DNA of 64,000 bases from Marinifilum sp. D737 (GCF_026672275.1 NZ_JANQCD010000014.1:1-64000); one strand, 5' to 3'. Positions 44,899 to 53,834 are shown, numbered from the stretch's first letter. Program-made: numbers and translations. The notes: generated by a model not told the origin, from the sequence alone.

Positions 44899-45396
44899 AT
44901 GAATAATGATTTAACACACACCAACGAAAGGTTTAGCGTTTTAAGTAATTCAAGTGATTTTTTAAATATCATTTTGAATAATATCAGTTCATGTGTTATG
45001 CTTTTAGACAATGAACTTAGACTTAGAGCTTTTAACGATCCATTAACTACTATTTTTTCCAACAAGAAAAATCAGGAGCTTCTTTATCGCAAATGTGGCG
45101 AGGTATTAGGTTGTACATATCAAATAGAAGAAGATAGCCCTTGCGGTTCCACCTCTAAATGCAATAATTGTGAAATAAGAATATCAGCTTTGCTATCGTA
45201 TGTTGAAAACAAACCCATACACAACGAAAATCTTATTAAATCTTTTGTAGACTTTGAAGGAAACAAAGAAGACAAACATCTTCAGTTCTCTACTCGTTTA
45301 TTCAAATATCGAGATGAAAATTATATTGTTGCCATAATCGATGATATTACAGAATTAAAAAATCTGCAGATCGCAAAGCAAGAGTTGTTACATTAA
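44899..45396 (+). CDS. stand-alone PAS-domain protein with cysteine cluster
   Basis: A 165-residue cytoplasmic protein. A PAS-type fold spans about 20-155 (SCVMLLDNELRLRAFNDPL; YIVAIIDDITELKN). Within it lie YRKCGEVLGC and PCGSTSKCNNCEIR, the CG..GC.....CG....C..C pattern found in a subgroup of PAS domains and possibly binding metal. No output domain follows; it ends just after the coiled-coil-like ITELKNLQIAKQELL where a kinase would normally begin. It might be a sensor acting in trans or the truncated front of a former kinase. Divergent from the exopolysaccharide operon. Confidence 0.82.
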   Translation: MNNDLTHTNERFSVLSNSSDFLNIILNNISSCVMLLDNELRLRAFNDPLTTIFSNKKNQELLYRKCGEVLGCTYQIEEDSPCGSTSKCNNCEIRISALLSYVENKPIHNENLIKSFVDFEGNKEDKHLQFSTRLFKYRDENYIVAIIDDITELKNLQIAKQELLH

Positions 45397-45515
45397 TTCA
45401 AATAATCGTTTGTAACGAATACGATGAGGGTGTCTAAAATTAGGTACCCCATTTTATTGCAGCACAATTTCTATCAAAGCAACAGTTCTTCATCCAAATT
45501 CTAATTTAACAAAAG

Positions 45516-45546
45516 TTTGAATATTAGCATAAGCTTTGTAAATTTG
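45516..45546 (+). promoter_or_regulatory. promoter of the ion channel gene
   Basis: TTTG (45516-45519), 19-nt spacer, TAAATTTG (45539-45546): exact match to the Bacteroidota consensus, about 70 bp before the channel ATG. Confidence 0.85.
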
Positions 45547-45620
45547 ATCTGTCACCAATAAACTACTTAAATTTTACTCTTTTCGCCCATAAACCCAATT
45601 GAAAACCTATTAAGCATCCC

Positions 45621-46442
45621 ATGATAAAAAAACTGTTCCTAAACGACAAAATAATTCTCAGCCTAATTCTTTTTAATGCTATCCTTCTATTTATAAGCGG
45701 TTTTACCCTTTCTGAGTTTCATACATTTTTTATCCATACCCTGGACAATATCATTACAGGATTGTTTTTGTTTGAATTGGGTACAAAACTTAACGAATAT
45801 GGATTAAGAGGTTATTTTTCTTCCAATTGGAACAAATTGGATTTTGTATTGGTGGTTCTCTCAATACCCGCATTTGTTACCTTTATTTTTCATGCACATG
45901 ATTCCGACATTAGCTTCCTGCTTGTATTTCGATTAATGAGGGTTTTTAAATCATTCCGATTTTTAAAGTTTATTCCAGGAGTTGAACAGTTATTCAAAGA
46001 CATCAAGCGAGCCTTAAAGGCCTCTGTTATTGTACTAATAGGATTTGCCATTTACATTTTCATTATTGGCGTGTTTTCCTTTTACCTATTTGAATCAAGC
46101 GCTCCACAATACTTTAAGAACCCACTGATTTCCCTTTACTCTATATTTAAGATTTTTACTGTAGAAGGATGGTTTGAAATACCCGAAGAAATAACCCAAG
46201 GCTACTCTCCTACGGCAGCCTTTTTCACTTATTTCTACTTTATTTTTATTCTTCTTACAGGAGGTATATTTGGTCTGTCTTTGGTAAACTCGATTTTTGT
46301 AGATGCCATGGTGAGCGATAATAACGACGAGCTAGAGATGAAAATTGACAATTTGGAAAAAAAGATAGATGTATTGCTAAAGCATAATGAATCTCACAAT
46401 GGCATTCCAAAACCAAAGGAAATCATAGGTCGTGAAAATTAA
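45621..46442 (+). CDS. voltage-gated cation channel, single-domain (BacNav-like ion transporter)
   Basis: A 273-residue inner-membrane protein with six transmembrane segments. S4 carries a basic residue every third position (R104, R107, K110, R113, K116), the voltage sensor. The pore loop reads FTVEGWFEIP: the selectivity-filter core is T180-VEGW instead of the TLESW of NaChBac, so ion preference may differ. A C-terminal coiled coil (about 237-255) fits tetramerisation. A monocistronic gene with its own promoter. Sodium or calcium conduction cannot be decided from sequence. Confidence 0.92.
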   Translation: MIKKLFLNDKIILSLILFNAILLFISGFTLSEFHTFFIHTLDNIITGLFLFELGTKLNEYGLRGYFSSNWNKLDFVLVVLSIPAFVTFIFHAHDSDISFLLVFRLMRVFKSFRFLKFIPGVEQLFKDIKRALKASVIVLIGFAIYIFIIGVFSFYLFESSAPQYFKNPLISLYSIFKIFTVEGWFEIPEEITQGYSPTAAFFTYFYFIFILLTGGIFGLSLVNSIFVDAMVSDNNDELEMKIDNLEKKIDVLLKHNESHNGIPKPKEIIGREN

Positions 46443-46556
46443 TTTCTTAGAGAATCCATAGAAATAACATCAACCTGTGATGGATAACAGATTCTTAAAG
46501 CTATAGACAACAACTATTAAACCCTTTTAAATTTTTCGTTTACTGATTAGCAGGAA

Positions 46557-46847
46557 TCAAGGATTATACAAATCAGGATTAAAGAAATCCAGGATCGATT
46601 TGATCATCTCGATTTTAACATTGGCTTTTTGGTGTTCGGAATCCAAGTCGGTAGTGTGTAGGTATGCACTTAAGGCTTCAGGTAGGTTCCCCATTTGATG
46701 GTACAATTCACCAATTTGAAACTGAGCCTCAATATTCTTAGCGTCAAACTCCAATACAGATTTGTATTTTTCTATTGCTGCTTCAATCTTTTCTGCTTTA
46801 GCCAAATCTGCAGCTTCCACCATTAATTTTTCCACTTCCTTACTCAT
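46557..46847 (-). CDS. small TPR-repeat protein
   Basis: A 96-residue cytoplasmic protein with two tetratricopeptide repeats (about 8-41 and 42-75; AAIEKYKSVLEFDAKNIEAQFQIGELYHQMGNLPEALSAYLHTTDLD) and a short capping helix. No signal peptide. Probably a protein-interaction adaptor; partner unknown. It sits alone between the ion channel (convergent) and the 21-bp repeat array. Confidence 0.85.
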   Translation of the reverse strand: MSKEVEKLMVEAADLAKAEKIEAAIEKYKSVLEFDAKNIEAQFQIGELYHQMGNLPEALSAYLHTTDLDSEHQKANVKIEMIKSILDFFNPDLYNP

Positions 46848-46985
46848 GTTGTAATCCTTTACCTAATGGATAAAATCTCTTATTTAATTTTGAGCAAATG
46901 TAAGCATTAGCCTTTACCAATCAAAGCATGTAGCAAGAAGTATGTGTAGTTTATTAAACATCACAGTATGTTCTTCAATCTCTAA
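46848..46985. other. upstream region of the TPR gene
   Basis: Joins the TPR gene start to the 21-bp-period array; no promoter of the common type was recognised on the minus strand. Confidence 0.4.
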
Positions 46986-47405
46986 AATGCATTGAATTGA
47001 TATTAGCATCTACTGAATCATATTTTAAGGCTACCGAAACCTTCTCAACATCTATTGAATAATGATCAAAGGCCATTGAATGGATCTCACAGTGCGTTTA
47101 ATCCCCCTCAACACCTATTGAATCAGACACACACTCTACTGAAACGCCCTCAATGCCTATTGAATTAAAATCACAGTCCACTGAAAGGAAATCAGCTCCT
47201 TATAAATGAAATTCTCATAGCAATGAACCAATCACAAGCCCTATTGAACCAAACTCAGTGCTTACTTAAGCATCCACTGTGTGCATTGAACGATTCTTTC
47301 AGTCTACCGAAAAGGCCAACGCCTTCACTGAATCATCCTCGCAGTGTTCTGAATAAAACTTACCATCTGTTGATTTAGTCTCGATGCATTCCGACCCAAA
47401 CTCTC
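46986..47405. repeat. degenerate 21-bp-period array, 20 units without an indel
   Basis: The core TGAA (usually CTAYTGAAT) recurs at 46993 and then every 21 bp to 47392: 20 positions with no phase slip, although flanking bases have diverged heavily. A weaker second block, CTCAA/CTCAC, ends many units. The minus strand reads as heptapeptides of the type xExxS[IV]x but with five in-frame stops. No gene fits. The strict phase (two DNA turns, or seven codons) despite sequence decay is unusual. Confidence 0.88.
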
Positions 47406-47435
47406 ATTGAATTCATAAGATCTCCATTTCCATAA

Positions 47436-47466
47436 ATTGTACTATCGAGTCTATTTTGTAAGTTTG
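47436..47466 (+). promoter_or_regulatory. promoter of the flavin reductase-like gene
   Basis: ATTG (47436-47439), 19-nt spacer, TAAGTTTG (47459-47466); one mismatch to the consensus, 30 bp before the ATG. Confidence 0.75.
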
Positions 47467-47495
47467 TACATTGAAATAAATCAAGCAAAATAATA

Positions 47496-48107
47496 ATGGC
47501 AAAACAACATTGGAAACCGGGAACCATGGTTTATCCCATACCAGCTGTAATGGTTAGTTGCGGATCGAAACCTGAAGATTACAATATCATAACAATTGCC
47601 TGGACAGGAACCATTTGCAGCGATCCTGCAATGTGTTACATTTCGGTGCGTAAGAACAGACACTCTTACGATATCATTAAAGAATCGGGAGAATTTGTAA
47701 TCAATTTAACAACCAAAAACCTGGCCTATGCTACCGATTGGTGTGGAGTTAAATCGGGAAAGGATTTCAATAAGTTTGAAGAAATGAATCTTACTCCTGC
47801 TCCATCGAAAGAAATATCAGCACCTATTATTGAAGAATCGCCATTGAGCATTGAGTGTAAAGTGAAAAACATTGTAGAATTGGGTTCACACGATATGTTT
47901 ATTGCCGAGGTAGTAAATGTGCAGGCCGATGAAAAATACATAAACGAGAAAACCGGAAAGTTCTTGCTTAGCAAAGCTCGTCCTATTGCCTACTCGCATG
48001 GTTATTACTTCGAGCTGGGTAAACTGATTGGACAATTCGGACACTCGGTAATGAAAAAGAAAACCAGAGAAATAAAAGGCAAAAAGGGAAAGGCCAGAAA
48101 GGCCTAA
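47496..48107 (+). CDS. flavin reductase-like FMN-binding protein
   Basis: A 203-residue cytoplasmic protein with the split-barrel FMN-binding fold: PAVMVSCGSKPEDYNIITIAWTGTICSDPAMCYISVRKNRHSYDII matches the start of flavin_reduct/FlaRed domains, with INLTT and the later ELGSHDMFIAEVVNV. A lysine-rich tail ends the protein. Such proteins reduce flavin with NAD(P)H or act as flavoredoxins in anaerobes. Monogenic, with its own promoter. Substrate not determined. Confidence 0.9.
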   Translation: MAKQHWKPGTMVYPIPAVMVSCGSKPEDYNIITIAWTGTICSDPAMCYISVRKNRHSYDIIKESGEFVINLTTKNLAYATDWCGVKSGKDFNKFEEMNLTPAPSKEISAPIIEESPLSIECKVKNIVELGSHDMFIAEVVNVQADEKYINEKTGKFLLSKARPIAYSHGYYFELGKLIGQFGHSVMKKKTREIKGKKGKARKA

Positions 48108-48299
48108 GGGGAAAGTATAAAATACAGATTTTTATTTTATCTATATCTTGTAAAGACAACATTAATGCTGTCTCTACAACAATTACAAGTTGTAAAATCC
48201 GAGGCTATGCCATGGATCTATGTTTTAATTATTCTTTTAATCTCCCCCGGAGTATTATGCTAGTCCAACAGCATAATGATCTATAAACATGATATACAA

Positions 48300-48328
48300 A
48301 AAATACCGGCCTTTCGAGCCGGTATTTT
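48300..48328. terminator. bidirectional terminator
   Basis: Perfect 11-bp stem AAAATACCGGC/GCCGGTATTTT with a 7-nt loop between the convergent flavin reductase-like and DUF4293 genes. A second, weaker hairpin (ATTATGCT/AGCATAAT, 48254-48277) precedes it. Confidence 0.9.
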
Positions 48329-48347
48329 CAGTTTATATCGTTTCGAA

Positions 48348-48809
48348 TTATCTGATTCTATCCATTGAGCGAATCATTGCTTCATCTTTTCCAATGCTTC
48401 TTAATGCCAAGTAACTTAGGATTAAAGCTACCAATGGAAATGCATTGATAATACTATAATTGGCAATTGCATTCAATTCACCTGCCTGACTGTTGATGCT
48501 GTAATAAATTAATCCCATTGCACCCAACATACAAACCATATTAAAAATGGTTAGGCGAATTTGAATCATTCGCTTTTTAAACAAGAAAATGGTAATTAAA
48601 CTAACCAGTGCAATAACCGATAGTAAAATTGCTACTGGATATGCAATAAATATTGCAGGAGCACCTTCTGCAATTGCAGGAATTCCCCTGTACAAAAACT
48701 CATAAGTTTGACCTGCAGTATCAATAAGTTCAGCCAATGGGAAAAAGAACATGATCCCAATTAAAATAAAGCTTCCCAACAAGTATAAAGATTGTATTCT
48801 TTGTATCAT
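48348..48809 (-). CDS. DUF4293 membrane protein
   Basis: A 153-residue inner-membrane protein with four transmembrane helices and the family start MIQRIQSLYLLGSFILIGIM, a pattern specific to DUF4293 of Bacteroidota. The C-terminus (LALRSIGKDEAMIRSMDRIR) is basic and cytoplasmic, also conserved in the family. Function unknown. Transcribed from a consensus promoter placed immediately upstream. Confidence 0.93.
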   Translation of the reverse strand: MIQRIQSLYLLGSFILIGIMFFFPLAELIDTAGQTYEFLYRGIPAIAEGAPAIFIAYPVAILLSVIALVSLITIFLFKKRMIQIRLTIFNMVCMLGAMGLIYYSINSQAGELNAIANYSIINAFPLVALILSYLALRSIGKDEAMIRSMDRIR

Positions 48810-48826
48810 AGTTATTAATTTTTGTA

Positions 48827-48857
48827 CAAATTTAATTTTAAATTAAAAAGCAGCAAA
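48827..48857 (-). promoter_or_regulatory. promoter of DUF4293, overlapping a terminator hairpin
   Basis: Minus-strand TTTG (48857-48854), 19-nt spacer, TAAATTTG (48834-48827), an exact consensus match. The -33 box lies inside the hairpin at 48846-48875. Confidence 0.85.
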
Positions 48858-48875
48858 CTTTCATTTGCTGCTTTT
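48846..48875 (-). terminator. terminator hairpin upstream of DUF4293
   Basis: Perfect 12-bp stem AAAAGCAGCAAA/TTTGCTGCTTTT with a 6-nt loop and T-rich ends. On the minus strand it would end transcripts arriving from the DUF5916 gene or from a small RNA in the 400-bp gap. Confidence 0.85.
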
Positions 48876-49276
48876 AACCATCATTACTTTAAACCTGTGT
48901 TTGTTTTAAAATATTTTCACAGAAAGTTCAGATTTATTCAAGATTTGTATTGAAAATTATGAAATAATACAGGTTGTATTATGAAGAATTTTTAATGCAA
49001 AAATTGTGTAAAGATAACTTTTCTTTAGATTTCACTATTTTTTACATAAATCGCTCCATATTTTCTTGAATTATCCCGATAGTACTTCAAAAATCTGTAA
49101 CAATTTCTGCAAAAAAATAGTTGAAACTGTGTACATATTTTAAACCAAACTCAGGTTTTTACTAACTAATCACACTTAAAAATTGCTTTTGAAAGAGTTC
49201 CCCTAAAACTCTTCAAAACTAAACTCTTAAGCTTTCACGGTAAGTTAAGGCCCGTAAAATTTAAGTAGGTTTACCA
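48876..49276. other. 400-bp gap without gene
   Basis: AT-rich region between the DUF5916 gene and the terminator at 48846-48875. No open frame, tRNA or consensus promoter was seen. It could be a long 3' UTR or hold an unrecognised small RNA. Confidence 0.5.
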
Positions 49277-51706
49277 TTAACCTTTTCTCTTTAACGACAT
49301 GTAGTCGATATAATATATTACTTTCAGCGACAAACTATTAAACTGAGTCGCATCAAATGTCTCTTTTAAATTATTCACAAAGCGATGTGCTACCTGATCG
49401 CCACTATCAAAAATTGAATTTTTCCAAACCACTGCCAATTCACTACCCGGAGCAAACCTCCACGAGTAAACCATATCAATATTAAAACTATTGAAGTTGA
49501 TATCGTGATTTTCGTTATAATTGGATTCGGCAAGTCTACCATTATCCTTAAGTGTATAAAAGTTCTCATACTCAGCCTTGGCCCAATAATGTCTTGCTCT
49601 GAAACTTAAGGAACTTTTTTTATTGAAAATAAAATTGGCATTTAACCTGTTTTCCAAATAGGAAGTATTTCTTTCACCAATATATACGGTAGTTAAGTCA
49701 TTGTTTTCCTCACTACTTGCATACCCCTGTTCATTTAGCTGTCTGTTCCACTCCAGCTTATAATTCATGGTAAATCTATCGCTAAAGCGATATCTTGGTT
49801 CAATTTCCAGCGAAAAGGTTTTTAAATTGTCGGTGGAAAGTCGTTTGCCAAAATCCCCCCTAATATCAATAGCAAATGCCTTTCTATAATCCGACGACAC
49901 CCATGCGCCAATAAATGCAGAAGAGCCTTTTCTAAGCTTCATTCCTTCCACTCTTGGTTCATTATAATCATATTGATGAAGAGGTCTGAAATTACCATAA
50001 ACCCCTATTGCAGTATGATCCTTAAACTTTAGACGAGTATTGTAAAATATGGTAAAACGAGCAAATCGTTTAGGTTCATACCTGGTTTCGTGATGAAAAC
50101 GAATATTTGCAGATCGTGTCAACAAGTTCCCCTTAGGCTCATGATTGGCATAGAAAAAATTCAGGTTATTATTGATTTGGTTGTTGCGAAACAAGAAGCC
50201 CATATCATTGGGATTATAATCATCAGATATCATTCGATGATAAAAGTTCCAATTAAATTTTCCACTAATTTTTCCAAACGACACTTCATGATAATGACCA
50301 TTCTGATCGGAATCATCATCAATCATTCTTTTGGAAATAATTCCCTTTGCCTTCAACCTATGGGATCTTTTTGCATTTTTGAACACAAACTCGGTTCCGG
50401 CTACATTAGCCATATAATTTATTTCGGGTACATACCTATTGGTATTAAATAAACTCACGTAAGACTCATTCTTTAAGCTTTTATCTACAACCAGCATATT
50501 ATAATTGGAAAATGGTTGAGTTTTAAACTTTCTGCTATTCCCGCTTATGGTATCCGTAATTGTCGCATAAGTATTTTTTGTCATTGCATTCAAAACACCA
50601 ATTCCCAAACCTTTTGCATTTCTACCTGAAACTTTTGTTGCATTAATGATCTTGGATTCAATCGGGTTTTCACTTACAGTCTCATGATCTCTCACATCAT
50701 CCCAGGCTGCTGATTTATTCATGGGTCTGCCACCAATTCTACGAGAGTAAAAAATATCTCCGCGATTAAAAAGTTCCTTGGCTTCAGTAAAAAACTGTCT
50801 TTTTTCGTCAAATTTGGTTTCATAAGGAGAAAGGTTCAAAACCTCATCATCCGATTGCACCTGGCCAAAATCAGGAATCAGCATCATATCCAGTGTATAA
50901 CTTTCGTTGATTCCATATTTCAAATCCATCCCTCCACGATAGTTATTCTCCCATTTAGAATTGTCGGAAGATTTATCCAAATACGTTGAAAAATAAGGTG
51001 TAAATGACAAACGAACCGGAGGATTCACATCCTTAATTCCTTTTAAAACACCACTTTGATTGATCCATCCATCTTCTTCCTTATCTACAAAATTCCAGGT
51101 TACCTTCTCCCGTACCTTTTGTACATTTCTTATAATATTCACACCCCAAAGCTGTACTTCTTTTTTAGGAAAACGCAATGCAGAATAGGGAATTTCCAGC
51201 TCGGCACTCCATCCAACACCATTTATTTCGGTGGCACTATTCCAAACCCCATCCCAACTTGAATCTTCACGATTATTCACCACTTTGGCATCCCATTGCA
51301 CACCAGCAGGGGTTACTGCAAATTCGAATGCATCCAAACCGTTGTTGAACGGATCTATCAGCAGCAATAAGAAATCAGTGTTCTTCATCTCATCTCTTTT
51401 GCTTAGCTCACTATAAATGTTTTTGGAATCCGAATCATACATCATCACTCCTACAATAAGGGCATCATCAGTATAAACAAACTTTACTTCGGTTTTATAA
51501 TTAGATGGACTTCCATTATTAGGCTCATTCTGAATAAAATCAGTAGCTACAGGCACACCTTTCCAAATTGCATCATCGAGATTTCCATCGATAACGGGTT
51601 TCTTCGCAACACGAACGGCTCGAATTTCCTTCTTTTCAAGATTTACACTGTATCCAGGCAATGCCATAATTAATAATAGAACTATAAACAGGGATAATTT
51701 ATACAT
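49277..51706 (-). CDS. CBM9-like/DUF5916 outer-membrane protein
   Basis: An 809-residue exported protein (signal peptide about 1-20, LPGYSVN). The N-terminal domain (about 28-225) is a family-9 carbohydrate-binding-like fold: KPVIDGNLDDAIWKGV, VKFVYTDDALIVGVMMYD, WSAELEIPYSALRF. The rest (about 235-809) is DUF5916, with FSRRIGGRPMN-type motifs and many amphipathic strands consistent with an outer-membrane barrel. Such proteins are common near polysaccharide or peptide uptake genes, but no partner is adjacent here. Ligand unknown. Confidence 0.9.
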   Translation of the reverse strand: MYKLSLFIVLLLIMALPGYSVNLEKKEIRAVRVAKKPVIDGNLDDAIWKGVPVATDFIQNEPNNGSPSNYKTEVKFVYTDDALIVGVMMYDSDSKNIYSELSKRDEMKNTDFLLLLIDPFNNGLDAFEFAVTPAGVQWDAKVVNNREDSSWDGVWNSATEINGVGWSAELEIPYSALRFPKKEVQLWGVNIIRNVQKVREKVTWNFVDKEEDGWINQSGVLKGIKDVNPPVRLSFTPYFSTYLDKSSDNSKWENNYRGGMDLKYGINESYTLDMMLIPDFGQVQSDDEVLNLSPYETKFDEKRQFFTEAKELFNRGDIFYSRRIGGRPMNKSAAWDDVRDHETVSENPIESKIINATKVSGRNAKGLGIGVLNAMTKNTYATITDTISGNSRKFKTQPFSNYNMLVVDKSLKNESYVSLFNTNRYVPEINYMANVAGTEFVFKNAKRSHRLKAKGIISKRMIDDDSDQNGHYHEVSFGKISGKFNWNFYHRMISDDYNPNDMGFLFRNNQINNNLNFFYANHEPKGNLLTRSANIRFHHETRYEPKRFARFTIFYNTRLKFKDHTAIGVYGNFRPLHQYDYNEPRVEGMKLRKGSSAFIGAWVSSDYRKAFAIDIRGDFGKRLSTDNLKTFSLEIEPRYRFSDRFTMNYKLEWNRQLNEQGYASSEENNDLTTVYIGERNTSYLENRLNANFIFNKKSSLSFRARHYWAKAEYENFYTLKDNGRLAESNYNENHDINFNSFNIDMVYSWRFAPGSELAVVWKNSIFDSGDQVAHRFVNNLKETFDATQFNSLSLKVIYYIDYMSLKRKG

Positions 51707-51881
51707 GGTTGATTTTAGGTAATAATGGTTTTATTGGTATTCTAATTTGGCTGTCTGCCCTCTTTTAAACACACAGCATGCCAATAAGACTTATCTACTG
51801 ACTACCAGAACAATTACCCAAAACATCAATTACTGTAACTGAACGAATTCGGTACTGCCTTGTTCGATAATGAACACAAAA
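51707..51881. other. intergenic region
   Basis: No gene or clear promoter; contains the upstream region of the DUF5916 gene and the end of the SPFH transcript. Confidence 0.4.
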
Positions 51882-51907
51882 AAGCCGCTTGATATATCAA
51901 GCGGCTT
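51876..51907 (-). terminator. terminator of the SPFH gene
   Basis: Thirteen-base perfect dyad AAGCCGCTTGATA/TATCAAGCGGCTT with a six-base T run on the minus strand, 22 bp past the stop. Confidence 0.92.
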
Positions 51908-51928
51908 AGCGTTATTCAATTATAACTA

Positions 51929-52741
51929 TTAATTATTTCCTAAAATCAACGGCATTCCATCTTTTCCACTTCCAATAACAATAACCTTCGAATTTGGAGA
52001 TTCCGACAACTTAATGGTTGCTTCAATTCCTCTCATTTTCAAAAGTGATGGAGTTAAACTGCTATTGATAATTTTATTTGCTCTAGCTTCCCCTTCAGCA
52101 GCAATTCTCTTTCTTTCCGCCTCACTCTTTTCTTTTTCCAATTTAAACTGGTAAGCCAAAGCTTCCTGCTCTTGCTGCAGCTTGCTCTCAATCGCTACCT
52201 TAATTTTTTCTGGTAAATTGATCGAACGAATCAAAAGAGCTCTCATTTGAATGTTGTTATTCTTCAACACCTGAGAGGTTTCTGTAATAATAGCTTCTTC
52301 AACTTCTTTTCTTTTGGTTGAATAAATCTCCTCGGCTGTATATCTACCTGCAACCTGTCGAACCGAAGAACGAACCTCAGGAATTACCAGCTGGCTAATG
52401 TAATCTTTACCAAAGATCTCGTGCAAATACCCAATTTTATTATAAACTGGATTAAAACGAACCGAAACATCAATGTTTACAGACAAACCATTTTTATCCA
52501 AAACATCCATTGTTTCTTCACTTTTTTGTTCTCTTACATCGTAAACATGCATTTCATTCCATGGAGCAATAACCTGGAATCCTGGCATGTAAACATTATC
52601 CTTATCCAATCCACCAGAGAATTTTCTAAATATTACACCTCTCTCACCAGGTTGTAAAGTTAAAAACATACTTGATCCTGATAAAATTAGGATAACAGCA
52701 AAAAATGCCAATACAATTAAAAAATAGGGTTGCTTCTTCAT
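51929..52741 (-). CDS. prohibitin-family SPFH membrane protein
   Basis: A 270-residue protein with one N-terminal membrane helix (about 7-26), the SPFH/prohibitin domain (about 28-200: LQPGERGVIFRKFSGG, VSVRFNP, YTAEEIYSTKRKEVEEAI) and a charged helix EKEKSEAERKRIAAEGEARANKI that drives oligomerisation. It probably forms large rings that organise membrane domains or proteases such as FtsH. A monogenic unit with its own terminator. Confidence 0.92.
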   Translation of the reverse strand: MKKQPYFLIVLAFFAVILILSGSSMFLTLQPGERGVIFRKFSGGLDKDNVYMPGFQVIAPWNEMHVYDVREQKSEETMDVLDKNGLSVNIDVSVRFNPVYNKIGYLHEIFGKDYISQLVIPEVRSSVRQVAGRYTAEEIYSTKRKEVEEAIITETSQVLKNNNIQMRALLIRSINLPEKIKVAIESKLQQEQEALAYQFKLEKEKSEAERKRIAAEGEARANKIINSSLTPSLLKMRGIEATIKLSESPNSKVIVIGSGKDGMPLILGNN

Positions 52742-52875
52742 GATCTTTGTATTTATAATTTTTATTTATGATTCTATTTTCATTTAAATATAGCACAATA
52801 ATATAATAAAAATCGATTTTAAGCACCTGTTCATGCTAATTACAACAAAGAAATCGAAAGATTACATTTTGTTAG

Positions 52876-52906
52876 TTTGTAGATTAAAAAATTTTCTATA
52901 GTTTCG
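52876..52906 (+). promoter_or_regulatory. promoter of the nucleoside phosphorylase gene
   Basis: TTTG (52876-52879), 19-nt spacer, TAGTTTCG (52899-52906), one mismatch to consensus. Transcription would start near 52912, which excludes the ATG there and favours the one at 52933. Confidence 0.75.
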
Positions 52907-52932
52907 GCTCCTTGCTATCAAATTTTTTGAAT

Positions 52933-53805
52933 ATGGAAAAAATTAAATCATCAGAACTAATTATTAATCCTGACGGAAGTGTATTTCATTTACACCTTCG
53001 TCCTGAACATTTAGCCGATACGGTTATTTTAGTTGGAGACCCAGGAAGAGTAGAATTGGTTGCCAGTTTCTTTGACGAAGTGGAATGCACAATTTCTAAT
53101 CGTGAATTTGTTACTACAACCGGGACTTATAAGGGAAAAAGATTCTCTGCACTATCGACTGGTATTGGAACCGATAACATCGATATCGTAGTAAATGAGT
53201 TAGATGCTTTGGTTAATATTGACTTAGAAACCAGAACACCTAAAGCAGAACACAAAAGTCTTAATTTGATAAGAATTGGAACATCAGGAGCTCTTCAAGG
53301 TAACATACCAGTAGATTCATTCTTGTTATCCAATAAATCAATTGGATTCGACGGCATGCTAAATTTTTATGCTGATCGTGACGAGGTTTCGGATCTTGAT
53401 TTTGAAAAATCTTTTAAAGAGTTTGTCAATTGGGATGCTAAATTGGCTTCTCCATATGTGGTTCCTGCATCAGAAAAATTAATCGACCAACTTGACGGGG
53501 ACGATATGATTCAAGGTGTTACCATCTCCGCAAACGGATTTTATGGACCACAAGGTAGAGTTTTACGCTTACAAACTCTAGATCCTGATCTAAATGATAA
53601 GATTGAAAAGTTCGATTTTAAAGGTGAAAAAATCACCAATTATGAAATGGAAAGTTCGGCTATTTTTGGATTGTCGAAAATGCTAGGACACAATGCTGCT
53701 GCGGTTTGTGCCATTATTGCCAATCGCATCACCAAGAATGCCAGCAAAGATTACAAACCAACCGTAAAACGCTTAATTAATACTGTTCTTGACAGACTGA
53801 GCTAA
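52933..53805 (+). CDS. nucleoside phosphorylase (uridine phosphorylase-like)
   Basis: A 290-residue cytoplasmic enzyme from ATG 52933; the in-frame ATG at 52912 falls on the predicted transcription start. PNP_UDP_1 features: phosphate-binding VGDPGRVELVASFF, STGIGTDN, RIGTSGALQG and the ribose-binding NYEMESSAIFGLSKMLGH. It cleaves a nucleoside with phosphate to base plus ribose-1-phosphate in salvage. The general layout is closer to uridine phosphorylase than to DeoD, but base specificity cannot be fixed. Confidence 0.9.
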   Translation: MEKIKSSELIINPDGSVFHLHLRPEHLADTVILVGDPGRVELVASFFDEVECTISNREFVTTTGTYKGKRFSALSTGIGTDNIDIVVNELDALVNIDLETRTPKAEHKSLNLIRIGTSGALQGNIPVDSFLLSNKSIGFDGMLNFYADRDEVSDLDFEKSFKEFVNWDAKLASPYVVPASEKLIDQLDGDDMIQGVTISANGFYGPQGRVLRLQTLDPDLNDKIEKFDFKGEKITNYEMESSAIFGLSKMLGHNAAAVCAIIANRITKNASKDYKPTVKRLINTVLDRLS

Positions 53806-53834
53806 GTTGGTTTTGACCTAATTTTCAAATAAAT

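Noticed and set aside
46986-47405. CRISPR or coding heptad-repeat gene
   Set aside because: There are no conserved repeats separated by spacers, and the best heptapeptide frame on the minus strand has five stops in 20 units.
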